Shown here one piece after another: positions 43,560 through 53,910 of a stretch of DNA of 64,000 nt (position 1 is the stretch's first letter; the number at the start of each line of letters is the position of its first letter). The stretch is taken from assembly GCA_025618425.1 (NCBI GenBank), contig CM046832.1, positions 25,516,059 to 25,580,058 on the forward strand, given 5' to 3'. Made by a program: the position numbers and the translations under genes. The DNA comes from Heliocidaris tuberculata (Eukaryota > Echinodermata > Echinoidea > Camarodonta > Echinometridae). Under the pieces are notes generated by a model that worked only from the letters and a program-made list of their open reading frames with translations, was not told the DNA's origin and did not search any database.

Positions 43560-44600
43560 TTTGCTATTATATATATCCAACATATTTAACAAAATCAGGA
43601 CTAGTATCATCCCATCCACCTGACTTTCCATTTTTAAATGAACATATTACAGTGCTTTCACAATTTCATCTTCATTAGTAGGTTTTTTAAAATAAACAGT
43701 CCTTTAGTGGAGGAATCATGAAAGAAGAAGAATAGTTATCATCATAATTACTTCCATCAATGGAAGATGCCAATTGTGGTTCAGTATTATTAAAATAATT
43801 GTTAAAAGTGTTAGATATTAATTGAGGATCATTCAGATATGTCCCTCATGTAAAAAATGCAGTGGTAAAACAGACTTTTGTTTATGAAATATATTATTTA
43901 TCAACTGCCACGTTTTCTTCAGATCAGTTCTACAATCATTAAACTTTTGATAGAAATACATCTTCTTAGCTTTTTTAAGTTCTGATGACACATGGTTTCT
44001 GATCATTTCGTATTTTCTTTCATTTTCTTATGTAGGGTTACAGCGAAACTTTTAATACAGTCTACTTTTCAACTTAGTTTTTTTCAACAGCTTAAATGTT
44101 ACCCATTTTGCGAAAAAAATGATTTCTTTGTTTTATCATTAATATTTCTTATGTTCTTTTCATTATCACTCTTGCTGAATATTTGTATATTTAAATATTG
44201 CAAATACTGGTAAATGGTCTGAAACATCAGAGTATATGATACCGGTCTCTACATGTGAGGTATATGAATTAATAAAAATATTATCTATTAATGATGCAGA
44301 AGTTTTTGTAATTCTGGTCGGTTTTTTACCATAAGTGTTAAACTATTAGAGTGCACATTATTTAAAAAAGTATTAACCCTTGTATCAATAGAAGACTTTA
44401 AAAGATCCAAATTAAAGTCACCCATTAGATATAAATACTTATTCTCCTTATTTAAGCACTGTAACATATTATCAAAATAATCATTGAATTCTAATACATT
44501 TGAGCTTGGCGTCCTTTATATAAGTAATATTACAATATTACAGTATATATTGACAGTCCTGAACTAAATGAGTAAAAATTTCTATCAGGATCCAGATCAT
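43560..44600 (-). pseudogene. LINE 2 endonuclease region, strongly decayed
   Basis: Only short frame pieces survive here. On the minus strand, fragments around 44400-44430 read FLMGDFNLDLLKSS-like sequence typical of the endonuclease DFN motif. No continuous frame is left. Confidence 0.5.
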
Positions 44601-44699
44601 TGTCATTATCCTCTTCAGGTATACAATTCAAAGATTGTGTAACTTGTGAAATCAATTCTACATTATCACATTCACAATGAGTATTATAAAGAACATTTT

Positions 44700-44928
44700 C
44701 TGCAAATTCTACATTGTCAATAATATGATTAAAAGGGAAAATATTACACAAACACTCACAACATATCCAATCTGTTGTGTTTCTTTCATTCATACCTGCC
44801 AGTAATACTAAATCACAATTGTTTGCATGATATTCTAAACAATTTATGCATTGTATACCAATATCTCCTTGACAATAACATGTACAATCACCCACCATTA
44901 AACTGTTGGTCATTTTCATATTGATCAC
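44700..44928 (-). pseudogene. LINE 2 PHD-like zinc finger
   Basis: Reads GDCTCYCQGDIGIQCINCLE, YHANNCDLVLLAGMN and DWICCECLCNIFPFNHI. The spacing of Cys, then His-x-x-Cys, then W-x-C-x-x-C followed by FPF is the PHD-type finger often found ahead of the endonuclease in animal LINE proteins of this group. It probably helps bind nucleic acid or chromatin. In-frame continuation (ISQVTQSLNCIPEEDNDND) leads toward the endonuclease. Confidence 0.65.
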
Positions 44929-44974
44929 AGTAGATTATTATCCTGCAATAAAGACCTATCCTAATGTAACCAAC

Positions 44975-45115
44975 ATGACCATGTAAAACCCAGCTTAGTA
45001 ATTCGACAGTATGTATATTGAGAGAGAAATATCTGAAAGGAATTACATGACCATGTAAAACCCAGAGTAGTAACACTACAGTATGCCTTTTTGAGAGAGA
45101 AATATCTAAAAGAAA
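44975..45115. repeat. Two tandem units of about 72 bp within LINE 2
   Basis: ACATGACCATGTAAAACCCAG...GAGAGAGAAATATCT occurs twice (about 44977-45039 and 45048-45108). It sits between ORF1 and the PHD-like region, perhaps in the inter-ORF spacer. Confidence 0.8.
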
Positions 45116-45211
45116 ATTTTAAAAAATAAAGATATATGTACATCAAATTGCAAGAAAAAAAAAGAAGATAAAATAAGGCAGTAGCAGGGCAAATGCTAAC
45201 AAGCACAGTTA

Positions 45212-46238
45212 CTACTGCAGACAATTTACATCAAATTGCCTTTCAGTCTTGTGTTTTGTGCATAGATTTTTACACAAGTTATCAAGTTGACTTGTAGAGG
45301 TTATAAGCTTTTTCTCTGGCTTGGCACCGTTCGTCTTGATAGTCGCAAAAATCCTTCCGTCATAAGACCATGCGTTTTCAATCATTGGATTTGATTTTTT
45401 CTAGCTGTTAGCAGAAGTTTGAACTTTTCTCTGACGAGGCCTTCTGCTAATGTGAGTCCAGATCCTTTCAGTTTTTTCTTCAACAGCATGATCTCACTTC
45501 TCTTTCTGTAGGAACACAACTTAACCAGAATAGATCTTGGTTTAGGTTTGTTGCCATCAGGAATCATGGTGCTGCTTTCAATATTGGCTCACTGTTTACC
45601 CTTACCAACATCACATGGTCTCTCAACGTTATGAGTGCCTCCGGTGCTGTCAGCATCCTTGACGTTCTGCGTATCTTTGATGTTATGTGCGCCTTTGCTG
45701 TTAGCCTCAGGTGTATCCCATCTCTTACCAACTCTGTGGGATCTATCAATATCATCATGCGTCAGGGGGCAGCCAGGGTCTTGGTGACAATATCAATTAC
45801 AACGTTACCACTGTTTTCATTTGATGATTTTTCAACACCACAGATTCTGAGTGAATTGCGGCAACTGTACTCAAGTTTTGTAATTTCCTTTTCAAAATGA
45901 AGCTTTTTTAATTGCTTACTCGAGAGCTCAGTATGAACCATGTTTCTTTGTGATTTGTCAATTTCATTTTCTATATCATGCATGATTCCATCTATTCTAT
46001 CTACTCTTTCTTCATTTTTTTTAATTTTTTGCAGATAGCTTGGGTCGTATATTTTCAATAGATCTACATTCTTCAACAATCGTCGCTACACTGTTTCGAG
46101 GATTTGTTGAAATTCTTTATCCTTGAAGAGTTCTTTTACAATTTCAGTAACGTTATTTCCTTTTGCTCTAGATTTTTTATCTGCTTTAGTGTCCGATTTA
46201 GTTGCTGACCATAGAGTAATCAAGTTCTTTTGGGACAT
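45212..46238 (-). pseudogene. LINE 2 ORF1 (L1-type RNA-binding protein)
   Basis: Starts MSQKNLITLWSATKSD at 46238. A stop near 46090 is followed by a coiled-coil-like segment (IKKNEERVDRIDGIMHDIEN). The RRM-like core reads CRNSLRICGVEKSSNENSGN. Later come KPRSILVKLCSYRKRSEIML and KKLKGSGLTLAEGLVREKF, and after a frameshift AWSYDGRIFATIKTN, ending at the stop at 45212. This is the order of L1 ORF1-type proteins (coiled coil, RRM, C-terminal domain), which package LINE RNA. Several stops and frameshifts disable it. Confidence 0.8.
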
Positions 46239-46666
46239 GTTATACGGAAGTGTGATGTAAACATTACAAGAATTAACACGTATGGGACTGAAGTATCAGT
46301 TTGAACAAAAGCAAACGTGTGAAATTTATAATTTAAAATTTAAAATTATAACAGAAAATAAAGCACTCTCACTACAGTCCACTTACAGAAAGCATATCAC
46401 GGAGTTACCAGAATACAGTCTTGTCATAATTTCCAGAATACTCTTCAGACGTGATTTGATTTGATCAGATTCTATGTGATGAAAAGTCTCGGACGTCAAA
46501 TCAATATGGATGGCAAAAAACGAGTAAAGGCTGCAGCACCGTATTTAGACAAACTTTCACTATTCAAAATGGGAAATTTTTTCGCTCAGTCGCTACACTC
46601 CCTTGCATACTAGGACTCTTAACTGTACAATATTGCAGAAGATCTCTAAAACATAAATATTATTAA

Positions 46667-47155
46667 AGGGGGTACCCAATGCTGAAACAATGTTAGTTCA
46701 TTTAAAAGATCATGATTTTATTTGCAGAAAATCATCTGCCCTAAGTTTTTCAAAAATTCATGTTGCCAGAAAAATCCCCGAAATATGGTAAGACTTCAGG
46801 ATATTTTGGCCCCTCAGCTGTGTCCCAATTTCAGCTAGGTAACCACAATGACGTCAAAGTGTTTACCCAGGTTCGCGTATTGCATATGTGTTGCGCGCTA
46901 GACTGTACAAAATGCATTACACCTTGCGCGCATTTTGCTATAATTGCGCGACAAGGTAACCACTTTGACGTCATTGTGGTTACCTAGCTGAAATTGGGAC
47001 ACAGCTGAGGGGCCAAAATATCCTGAAATCTTACCATATTTCGGGGATTTTCTGGCAACACGAATTTTAAAAAAAATTTAAGGCAGATGATTTTCTTCTA
47101 ATAAAATCATGATCTTTTAAATGCACTAACATTGTTTTAGCATTGGGTACCCCCT
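46667..47155. mobile_element. 489-bp palindromic element with TTAA duplication
   Basis: Arms of about 195 bases (AGGGGGTACCCAATGCTGAA at the left; inverse at the right end) flank a loop of about 95 bases. TTAA lies at 46663-46666 and 47156-47159. The other arm of the host foldback (50277-50290) keeps the uninterrupted site with a single TTAA, confirming the boundaries. TTAA targets with AGGG termini occur in piggyBac- and Kolobok-type elements; which applies is not decided here. Confidence 0.85.
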
Positions 47156-47499
47156 TTAAGGCAGAGACTCCCCTGTGTAATACACTAGAAAATGTAAACT
47201 CCCTATAGGATCTATTGCAACCCATTCAGGGGAAGGGGAATGCTGCACCTCTCCCTGGAAATATTCAGGAGATTTGTTCCCCCCCCCCCCCCCACCAAAA
47301 ATTAGAAATACCTGATCTTTTGTGTAAATTGTGATTCAACTCTCAGATTTGACTGTGTGATCGGAAGTGCATCTTTCTCTGTCTCTCCCTTTCCCCCTTT
47401 TCCTAACACTTTTTATTCTATTCACTTTCTCCTCTTTCATCATCTTTGCTCTTTGTGGCTCGTCTCCACTCCTTACTCTCTCTTTAATTCTCTTCTCTA

Positions 47500-47760
47500 G
47501 TTTTGTTTTACCGTGTCCTCTATTTCTCTCTTACTCTCTCTATCTCTCTCTTTTCCACTTCCTGTTTTATTTTATTTTTCTCTTCCTCTCTCCTCTGCTC
47601 TGATTCTCCTTTTCTTTCTCTCTCAACATTTTTTTTTCTTTTCTTACTTGCAAATGCCCATTACAAATATACATGATAAGTGTCCCTTTTTACTTCTGAT
47701 AGGTGCAAGTATTTTCTACCAAGTGCCCCTTCTATTGCCCTTGACAAATCTGACAACTGC
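47500..47760. repeat. CT-rich low-complexity stretch and first GATAAGTG units
   Basis: TCTCTC/TTTCTC-rich sequence passes into CATGATAAGTGTCCCTTTTT and TTCTGATAGGTGC units of the foldback minisatellite. Confidence 0.7.
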
Positions 47761-47766
47761 ATTTTT

Positions 47767-48966
47767 GTCCCCGCCGAATGAAGTTCGCGAGGGGACTATG
47801 AAACGGGCCCCGTTCGTGTGTGCGTGTGTGTGTGTGTGTGTGTGTCCGTCCGTCCGTCCGTCCGTGTGTGCTCAAATGTTAGAAAATGCTACTTCTCCGT
47901 CATTTCTTGGCCGATTTTGATTCTGATTGTTTTATCTGATAGGGCTGGGTGGGGGCTTCCAAACTTCTACACAGAATTTTGAAATTCATTAATTATGCAA
48001 ATTTATGCAAATTTATTCAAAATTGACGAAAAATGCTACTTCTCCTCTATTTCACATCGGATTTTGATTCCGATTGTTTTATCTGATAGGGCTGGGTGGG
48101 GGCTTCCAAATTTCTACACAGAATTTTGAAATTCATTAATTATGCAAATTTATGCAAATTTATTCAAAATTGACGAAAAATGCTACTTCTCCTCTATTTC
48201 ACATCAGATTTTGATTCTGATTGTTTTATCTGATAGGGCTGGATGGGGGCTTCCAAACTTCTACACAGAATTTTGAAATTCATTAATTATGCAAATTTAT
48301 GCAAATTTATTCAAAATTGACGAAAAATGCTACTTCTCCTCTATTTCACATCGGATTTTGATTCCGATTGTTTTATCTGATAGGGCTGGGTGGGGGCTTC
48401 CAAACTTCTACACAGAATTATGAAATTCATTAATTATGCAAATTTATGCAAATTTATTCAAAATTGACGAAAAATGCTACTTCTCCTCTATTTCACATCG
48501 GATTTTGATTCCGATTGTTTTATCTGATAGGGCTGGGTGGGGGCTTCCAAACTTCTACACAGAATTTTGAAATTCATTAATTATGCAAATTTATGCAAAT
48601 TTATTCAAAATTGACGAAAAATGCTACTTCTCCTCTATTTCACATCGGATTTTGATTCCGGTTGTTTTATCTGATAGGGCTGGGTGGGGGCTTCCAAACT
48701 TCTATACAGAATTTTGAAATTCATTATTCATGCAAATTTATGCAAATTTTTTAAAAATGGCTGAAGGTTCATAATGTTTTCATGTTTTATATTTCAGTTG
48801 TATAAATACATTGTTGGTATTCTCTTCTTTTGCATGCAGTAACATTATTATTTTATTCACTTAAGTTTTTCACTGAAGTTTTAAGAGTCAGGCTAGTTAA
48901 TTTCCACAGATCTGCACTTCCGGCGGGGACATTTATTACGCATTGCGTAATTTACTCATTCACTTG
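47767..48966 (+). mobile_element. Family H2 Helitron/HINE-like element, copy 2 (6 internal repeats)
   Basis: Same structure as copy 1: GTCCCCGCCG at 47767, CGGCGGGGAC at 48921-48930, a stem-loop at 48936-48950, and end of similarity after CACTTG at 48966. Six tandem units of about 146 bp are present instead of four. It is inserted in the GATAAGTG minisatellite of the foldback element. Flanking T-runs on both sides fit insertion between T residues. Confidence 0.68.
47880..48750 (+). repeat. Six tandem units of about 146 bp in H2 copy 2
   Basis: Units begin at about 47881, 48029, 48174, 48320, 48466 and 48612 and are nearly identical in their middle members. The first and last units carry the same distinguishing changes as in copy 1 (TCCGTCATTTCTTGG at the start; ATTCATGCAAATTT at the end). 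Confidence 0.9.
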
Positions 48967-48969
48967 TTT

Positions 48970-49510
48970 TTTACTCCTGGTAAGTCTCCCTTTTTGCTTT
49001 TAAAGTGCCCTTTACCCCCTTCAATAAGTGCCTCCTTTTCACCTGTAATAAGTGCCTGTTTTTTAATAAGTGACTCCCCACACCCCTAAGTGCCCCTTAT
49101 CACATCTGATAAGTGCCGATTTTCCCCATCTGATAAAGGCCCTTTTTGTTACTGATGAGTACCCTTTTCCGACCTCTTTCTTTCTGATAAGTATCATTTC
49201 TCACCTCCAATATATAGGTACCCCTTTTCTCTTCTGATAAGTGTCCCTGTTTACTTATGTTTAGCATTGTTGCTTAAAAAAATTTTAAAAACACATCTAA
49301 GCATCGGCTAGGGCACTTATCAGAAGTAAAAAGGGAATATCATCATAATTTGAAAATAGGCGGTCATCTGAAGGAAAAAGGGTACTTATATAAGAAAAGA
49401 AAATGGCCTTTATCAGAAAGTAAAACGGACACTATATTTGAATTGACATTAGAAGTGAAAGCGCTGTTTATCAGAAGAGAGAACTGGCACTTATTGGATG
49501 AAACAAAATA
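48970..49510. repeat. Degenerate GATAAGTGCCC minisatellite with orientation switch
   Basis: TCTGATAAGTGCCCNTTTT-like units of about 20-30 bases run in one orientation to about 49260 and in the inverse (GGGCACTTATCAGAAG) from about 49312. The turning point near 49280 is the centre of the foldback. Confidence 0.75.
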
Positions 49511-50100
49511 ACACTTCTTGAATATGGGGGCTGTACTTGAAAATGTGGGGGCACTGTACCTCCAGTCCCTGGTAGTACTGCCTCTATACCCTTCATACAT
49601 TCGAAGCTGATTTGGCCTTTACTCTGAATAGAAGGCTTACAATGCACAGAAATTTTGATTTTAATATTTAGAACCTCAGTCAGGAAGCCTATTTTTTGTT
49701 TGAATTTCAATATCTAACATACAGTTTCTTAGAAAATCGGATTGCACTTCGTATAATGTGCATTTTACACTAAACTTTACGTGATGAAACTTCATTGTAC
49801 GAATGAAATTACTCAAAAGAATTAAACTCATCTCTAAATTTGTTTGTTCCCTTCTTGCAAACATATGGAAATAATCAGTGAAAGGAAATAATGTAGGTGG
49901 CCAACCAACATGACCAGGCACGGTGAATTCTTGTCTCAGCCGGAGGGGGGGGGGGTCTGTGACAGTTAACCCCCCCCCCCCCCATAAAAAGAGATTTTGC
50001 ATTTGCAGTATAAAATTCAATTTTTTTGCGAATTGCTCAGTAAATTATATGTATTATTTTGCAAGGTTGGATAGCGACAGAGGGTGAAAAATTTGCTATT
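49511..50100. other. Non-coding inner arm of the foldback
   Basis: Includes G and C runs near 49946 and 49971. No recognised gene. Confidence 0.4.
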
Positions 50101-50470
50101 TTGAACAGCTTTTTTAGAGCACTTCCGATCACACCATTCTAAGTTTGGGTGGGGGTGGGGGACAAATCTCTCAAATATTTCCAGGGACAGGGTGGTGTTT
50201 CCCTTCCCCTGAATGGCCTGCAATAGGTCCTATAGGGAGTTTTCATTTTCTAGTGTATTACACAGGGGAATCTCTGCCTTAATAATACTTATGTTCTGGA
50301 GATCTTGTGCAATACTGTACAATTTAGCGTCATAGTATGCAAGGGAGCATAGCGAACGAGCGAGCAAATTTCCCATTTTGAATAGTGAAAGTTTGCATTT
50401 TAAAGCACTTTTAAGGCCTAAATACAGTGCTGCAGCCTTTACTCATTATTTTCTATCCATGTTTTTTTCA

Positions 50471-50961
50471 GTCTTCAAAATATTTCGGGGGACGTGTGCT
50501 AATTTAAATGTTTCCATTATTGAAAAGCATGATAATAGAAAATAAAAGAACTAATGAAGGAAGTAAAAATGATGAAAATAACTGAACATAAAAGGATTTA
50601 CACTGAAAATCAGTCAGTGGGAGATTAAAATTCTAATTCGAATGTTTCCACCATTGAAACGAGTAAAAATGATAAAAATAATAGCAAATTAAAGAAATCA
50701 TTTTAGAAAATACATATAGTATTATGGTACTCGAATCACATCTAATAGGCTTCTTCTTTCTCATTTCAACACATGTACGTTCGCTCACTACACAATGAAT
50801 GGACATTTCCTGCACACGGACATTTTGAGTAATTTTCCCATTGATATGAAAATGAAGATGAAGCACCCACACTGAGTTACTACCCGCACTTTAAAGGCTT
50901 ACCTCCCTAATGAGAAATTCACCGTATTCGGCTATTTTTCGCGTCAAAATGTATGCAAAAG
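50471..50961. other. Spacer between foldback and DIRS element
   Basis: Contains a direct TTGAAACGAGTAAAAATGAT/AAAATGATGAAAATAA duplication. The last 60 bases (AGAAATTCACC...GTCAAAAT) resemble 57625-57660, the flank of a paralogous site without the DIRS element. Confidence 0.5.
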
Positions 50962-51075
50962 AATGTATAGATTAAACGAGAACTTACCTGAGTTTGAAGT
51001 TTGATCTTCATTTTATGAAGTAACGGAGAGTCTAGGGATTATGTGAGATACGAGCTACGCATGCGCAAATCAGTT
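50962..51075 (-). repeat. DIRS right terminal inverted repeat
   Basis: Plus orientation: AATGTATAGATTAAACGAGA ... GAGATACGAGCTACGCATGC ... AATCAGT. It is inverse to 56215-56255 in its GATACGAGCTACGCATGCGC part and to 51214-51295 in its outer part. Confidence 0.85.
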
Positions 51076-51213
51076 TTGAAAAACTAGTGAGGCCAGAGTG
51101 AAAAATGTCATGATTAAACATACATATATATTTGTCCTTCACCATGAAGTCTATTCAAAATACTGTAAAATGCCTTGATTTATTTCTTGAAGCAATGGGA
51201 GGGAGGGTAGGGC

Positions 51214-51340
51214 ACATAATCCCTAGACTCTCTGTTACTTCATAAAATGAAGATCAAACTTCAAACTCAGGTAAGTTCTCGTTTAATCTATACATTTTAT
51301 CTCGTAACTCCAAGTTACGGGATTCTGTGAGATATTGAAA
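51214..51340 (-). repeat. DIRS internal complementary region
   Basis: Plus 51214-51295 (CATAATCCCTAGACTCTC...TCGTTTAATCTATACATT) is the inverse of the right terminus. Plus 51291-51335 (ATTTTATCTCGTAACTCCAA...GGGATTCTGTGAGATA) is the inverse of the left terminus at 56239-56280. They overlap by a few bases (AAT), giving the sequence that would template precise circle closure. Confidence 0.85.
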
Positions 51341-51828
51341 GCCACTCTGGTTTCACTAGAAAACATACACTTATGAAGCAGATATTAAAGGGTCAACAAT
51401 TTTATAATGTACATCTGCACAAATTGACATTTGTCATGAAGAAAAAACACAATTTCTTCTAGAAAACTGAACATTTCATCTAGAAAACTGGATCAGTTTG
51501 TAACAAAATACTTGTCATTGTCAACTGTATTAAAGACGGGCACTCAGAAAACATAGCCCGTTTCTGTCAACATATCAAAAGAGCATGAAAATAAAGATTT
51601 GACAAAAAACTTTGCCACTTTTGCCTATCAGCTATACGTCTCAGAATATGGACTATATGCTGTAATTGGGTTTTTACAGACGTGTATCAATCAGATATGA
51701 AAATTCACCTAGCCATGCATGAATTGCATAAAGATCGGCCTATTTATACATCCTGATTTTTATCCTTGCTCGATGAAAGACTACTTGTCTTAAATATCAA
51801 GCTTCCAAAACAGCCCTTTGGAAATTTT

Positions 51829-52800
51829 CTACATATGTGTGTCCCTTATAGGCTTATTATAGTAAGTACGAAATGTGTTCTCTGATGACCAGCCGGCCAT
51901 TAACAAAATATCACAGATGGGCACATGTCTCGCTTCAGCTGCAGACGTTGAAGCTGCTCTTGTAGAATGAGGCTTATATTTCGTAATGTCAATTCCTGAA
52001 CGTGACAAAACCTCCTTTGCCCAACGGGCTATCGTGTCTTTTGATACCGCACAATGAGGTCTCTTGTAACTTATGAAGAGGCGTTTTTCTTCTCCACGAA
52101 GCGATCCTGTCCTTGTCAAATACAGCTTTATAGTCTGTATTACACAGAGTCGCTTGTCAAATGGGTACTCATTTAAGCAAATTGTCGCACCACAGTTTCC
52201 TGGACGACTCTGTTTCAGCAAGTCTGTTACAGTGAATCTTGCGCTGCCTTCCTGCAAGTCTAAATTGTCTATTCTCAAGACGTGAAGCGTCTGTACGCGC
52301 TGTGCTGATGTCAAAAGTATCAGCATACAGAGTTTCAGAGTTAAATCTTGTAGTGAAATATCAGCATCTACAGGAAGGGAGCGAATGTAGTCCAATACCT
52401 TGCCAACATCCCAAATGTCGGAGTACCGAGGTCTCGGTGGTTTCAGATTGAAAACTCCCCTCATGAACCTTGCTACCATTTGGTTGTCTTTCAATGATTG
52501 CCCTCCTTGTAAAAGAGCATAGCTTCCAATAGCACATTTAGCTGTGTTTATAGCACTATATCCAATTCCACTCTGCATCAGATTTGTTAAGAAATCTAAA
52601 ACCTCACTGACATGTGTCTGCAACGGATCAGTCGATCGTCTGTGACAAAAGTGAATCCATCGCCTAATGTAGGAGATGTACTGTTTTCTGGTAGATTGTC
52701 TCCATGACGCCAATATGATGGGTTGAGCTGATTCCGGAATGCCTCTTGCCTGGAGCGATTCCATGATAATCTGCAAGCAAGCAAAAACAGTTTGTTGCAC
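51829..52800 (-). CDS. DIRS-type tyrosine recombinase
   Basis: This 323-residue frame is intact. Landmarks are an N-terminal SAM-like DNA-binding part (WRQSTRKQYISYIRRWIHFC), LKLCMLILLTSAQRVQTLHV with the first catalytic Arg, and ITKYKPHSTRAASTSAAEAR with the H-x-x-R pair. ILLMAGWSSENTFRTYYNKP supplies the Trp position and the nucleophile Tyr. The enzyme integrates circular cDNA by site-specific recombination, without staggered cuts. It overlaps the 3' end of the RT/RNase H frame by about 205 bases in another frame, a normal DIRS layout. The intact frame suggests fairly recent activity. The exact start is uncertain; the Met at 52800 is the first in frame. Confidence 0.88.
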   Translation of the reverse strand: MQQTVFACLQIIMESLQARGIPESAQPIILASWRQSTRKQYISYIRRWIHFCHRRSTDPLQTHVSEVLDFLTNLMQSGIGYSAINTAKCAIGSYALLQGGQSLKDNQMVARFMRGVFNLKPPRPRYSDIWDVGKVLDYIRSLPVDADISLQDLTLKLCMLILLTSAQRVQTLHVLRIDNLDLQEGSARFTVTDLLKQSRPGNCGATICLNEYPFDKRLCVIQTIKLYLTRTGSLRGEEKRLFISYKRPHCAVSKDTIARWAKEVLSRSGIDITKYKPHSTRAASTSAAEARHVPICDILLMAGWSSENTFRTYYNKPIRDTHM

Positions 52801-53910
52801 AAGGGATGAATTTTCCCCGTCTCTGCTTGGATTAATGTATGCTCACTCTGCGGCAAGACAATAGGCACATCAATCAATAATTGCAATAATCTTGGGAACC
52901 ATGATTGTGACGCCCATTTTGGGACGATCAATATCCCTTCTGCCTTATCCTCCACAACTCTCTGGAGACACTTATTAATCATACAGAATGGGGGAAAAGC
53001 ATAAAACTCAAATCTCCCCCAATCCAATGTGAATGCATTAATGGCTAGTGCCCCTGGATCTGGTTGCCATGACACATAGTTTGGTAGCTGGGTATTTAAC
53101 CTGGATGCAAAGAGGTCAATCTTTGGATTACCCATCAAATTACATAACTCCTTAAAAACTTTAGGGTTTAACATCCATTCAGTTTCATCCCTGAAAATTC
53201 TAGACCTTTTGTCTGCAATGACATTGTCTACACCAGGTAAGTGGGCTGCTGTGACCCATATATCCCTTTCTATACACCATTGCCATAACACACGAGCAAG
53301 TTTATCACATTCCACAGACTTGATACCGCCCATTTCATTAATGTAGCTGACTGCTGTGGTATTATCTAGCCTCATGAGAACATGGATGCCTCTTTTGCCC
53401 TTACAAAAGGCCTTCAGTGCAAAGAAAGCTGCAAGTAACTCTAGGTAATTAATATTGTTCCCACTGGTGAGGGACTCTGAATGTTTCCATCGACCTCCAC
53501 ATTGGGCTTTACCATCCGTGCCCCCCCAGCCTGAACCACTGGCATCACTGCACAATTCAACATCTGGTTTCCTTCTACCCAAATGTCTAATTGCTGACTC
53601 AATGTTCTCCACCCACCAATGCAATTCTTCCTTTGCTGTGTCTGTGAGTGTCAAATTAGCATCATAATTGCCCTTATGTGCTTTCAGGTTAAAGATTTTA
53701 TCTCTTTCAAGTGCTCTGTAGTGCATTTTTCCTTGCTCACAAGCAGGCAGAGTTGCTACAACTTTCCCGATAAAACAAGCCACTTGTCTTATTGTAACTT
53801 TGCTTTTTCTGAGCAATTTACCAGCAAACTCCTTAATCTCAGCTACTTTCCCATCTGTCGGCTTGACAGTCATTGTATCTGAGTTTATATCAAAACCTAA
53901 GAAAGTGAGT
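52596..53910 (-). pseudogene. DIRS RT C-terminal part and RNase H
   Basis: Read leftward from about 53910: KLTFLGFDINSDTMTVKPTD (RT motif E region), FIGKVVATLPACEQGKMHYR, then RNase H: LCSDASGSGWGGTDG, NYLELLAAFFALKAF, VLMRLDNTTAVSYINEMGG and LPGVDNVIADKRSRI. The DIRS linker IDLFASRLNTQLPNYVSW and FYAFPPFCMINKCL follow. RNase H Asp and Glu residues (SDAS, YLEL, LDNT, IAD) are present. It continues open to 52596, overlapping the recombinase. The RT active-site part upstream is missing. Confidence 0.9.

Larger units (their letters stand above)
42184..46260 (-). mobile_element. LINE non-LTR retrotransposon 2 with ORF1, decayed
   Basis: On the minus strand: ORF1 (46238-45212), a PHD-like finger (about 44928-44700), a badly decayed endonuclease (about 44600-43560), a reverse transcriptase (43525-42862) and a C-terminal region (42646-42194). 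It abuts LINE 1 at 42200. The sequence differs from LINE 1, so two families inserted side by side or one into the other. Confidence 0.8.
46500..50470. mobile_element. Large (about 4 kb) foldback element
   Basis: About 46500-47290 is inverted at about 50100-50465. Matching blocks are GTAAAGGCTGCAGCAC, CACTATTCAAAATGGGAAAT, CTCCCTTGCATACTA, TGTGTAATACACTAGAAAAT, ACTCCCTATAGGA and CCATTCAGGGGAAGGG. The inner arms consist of a degenerate CTGATAAGTGCCC minisatellite that reverses orientation near 49280. Inserted in it are a TTAA palindrome (46667-47155) and an H2 copy (47767-48966). No transposase is visible. It lies directly upstream of LINE 2 and ends before the DIRS element. Confidence 0.75.

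Noticed and set aside
47367..47920. Leu/Ser/Phe-rich frames resembling membrane proteins
   Set aside because: Generated by CT-rich low-complexity sequence and then running into the H2 core microsatellite.
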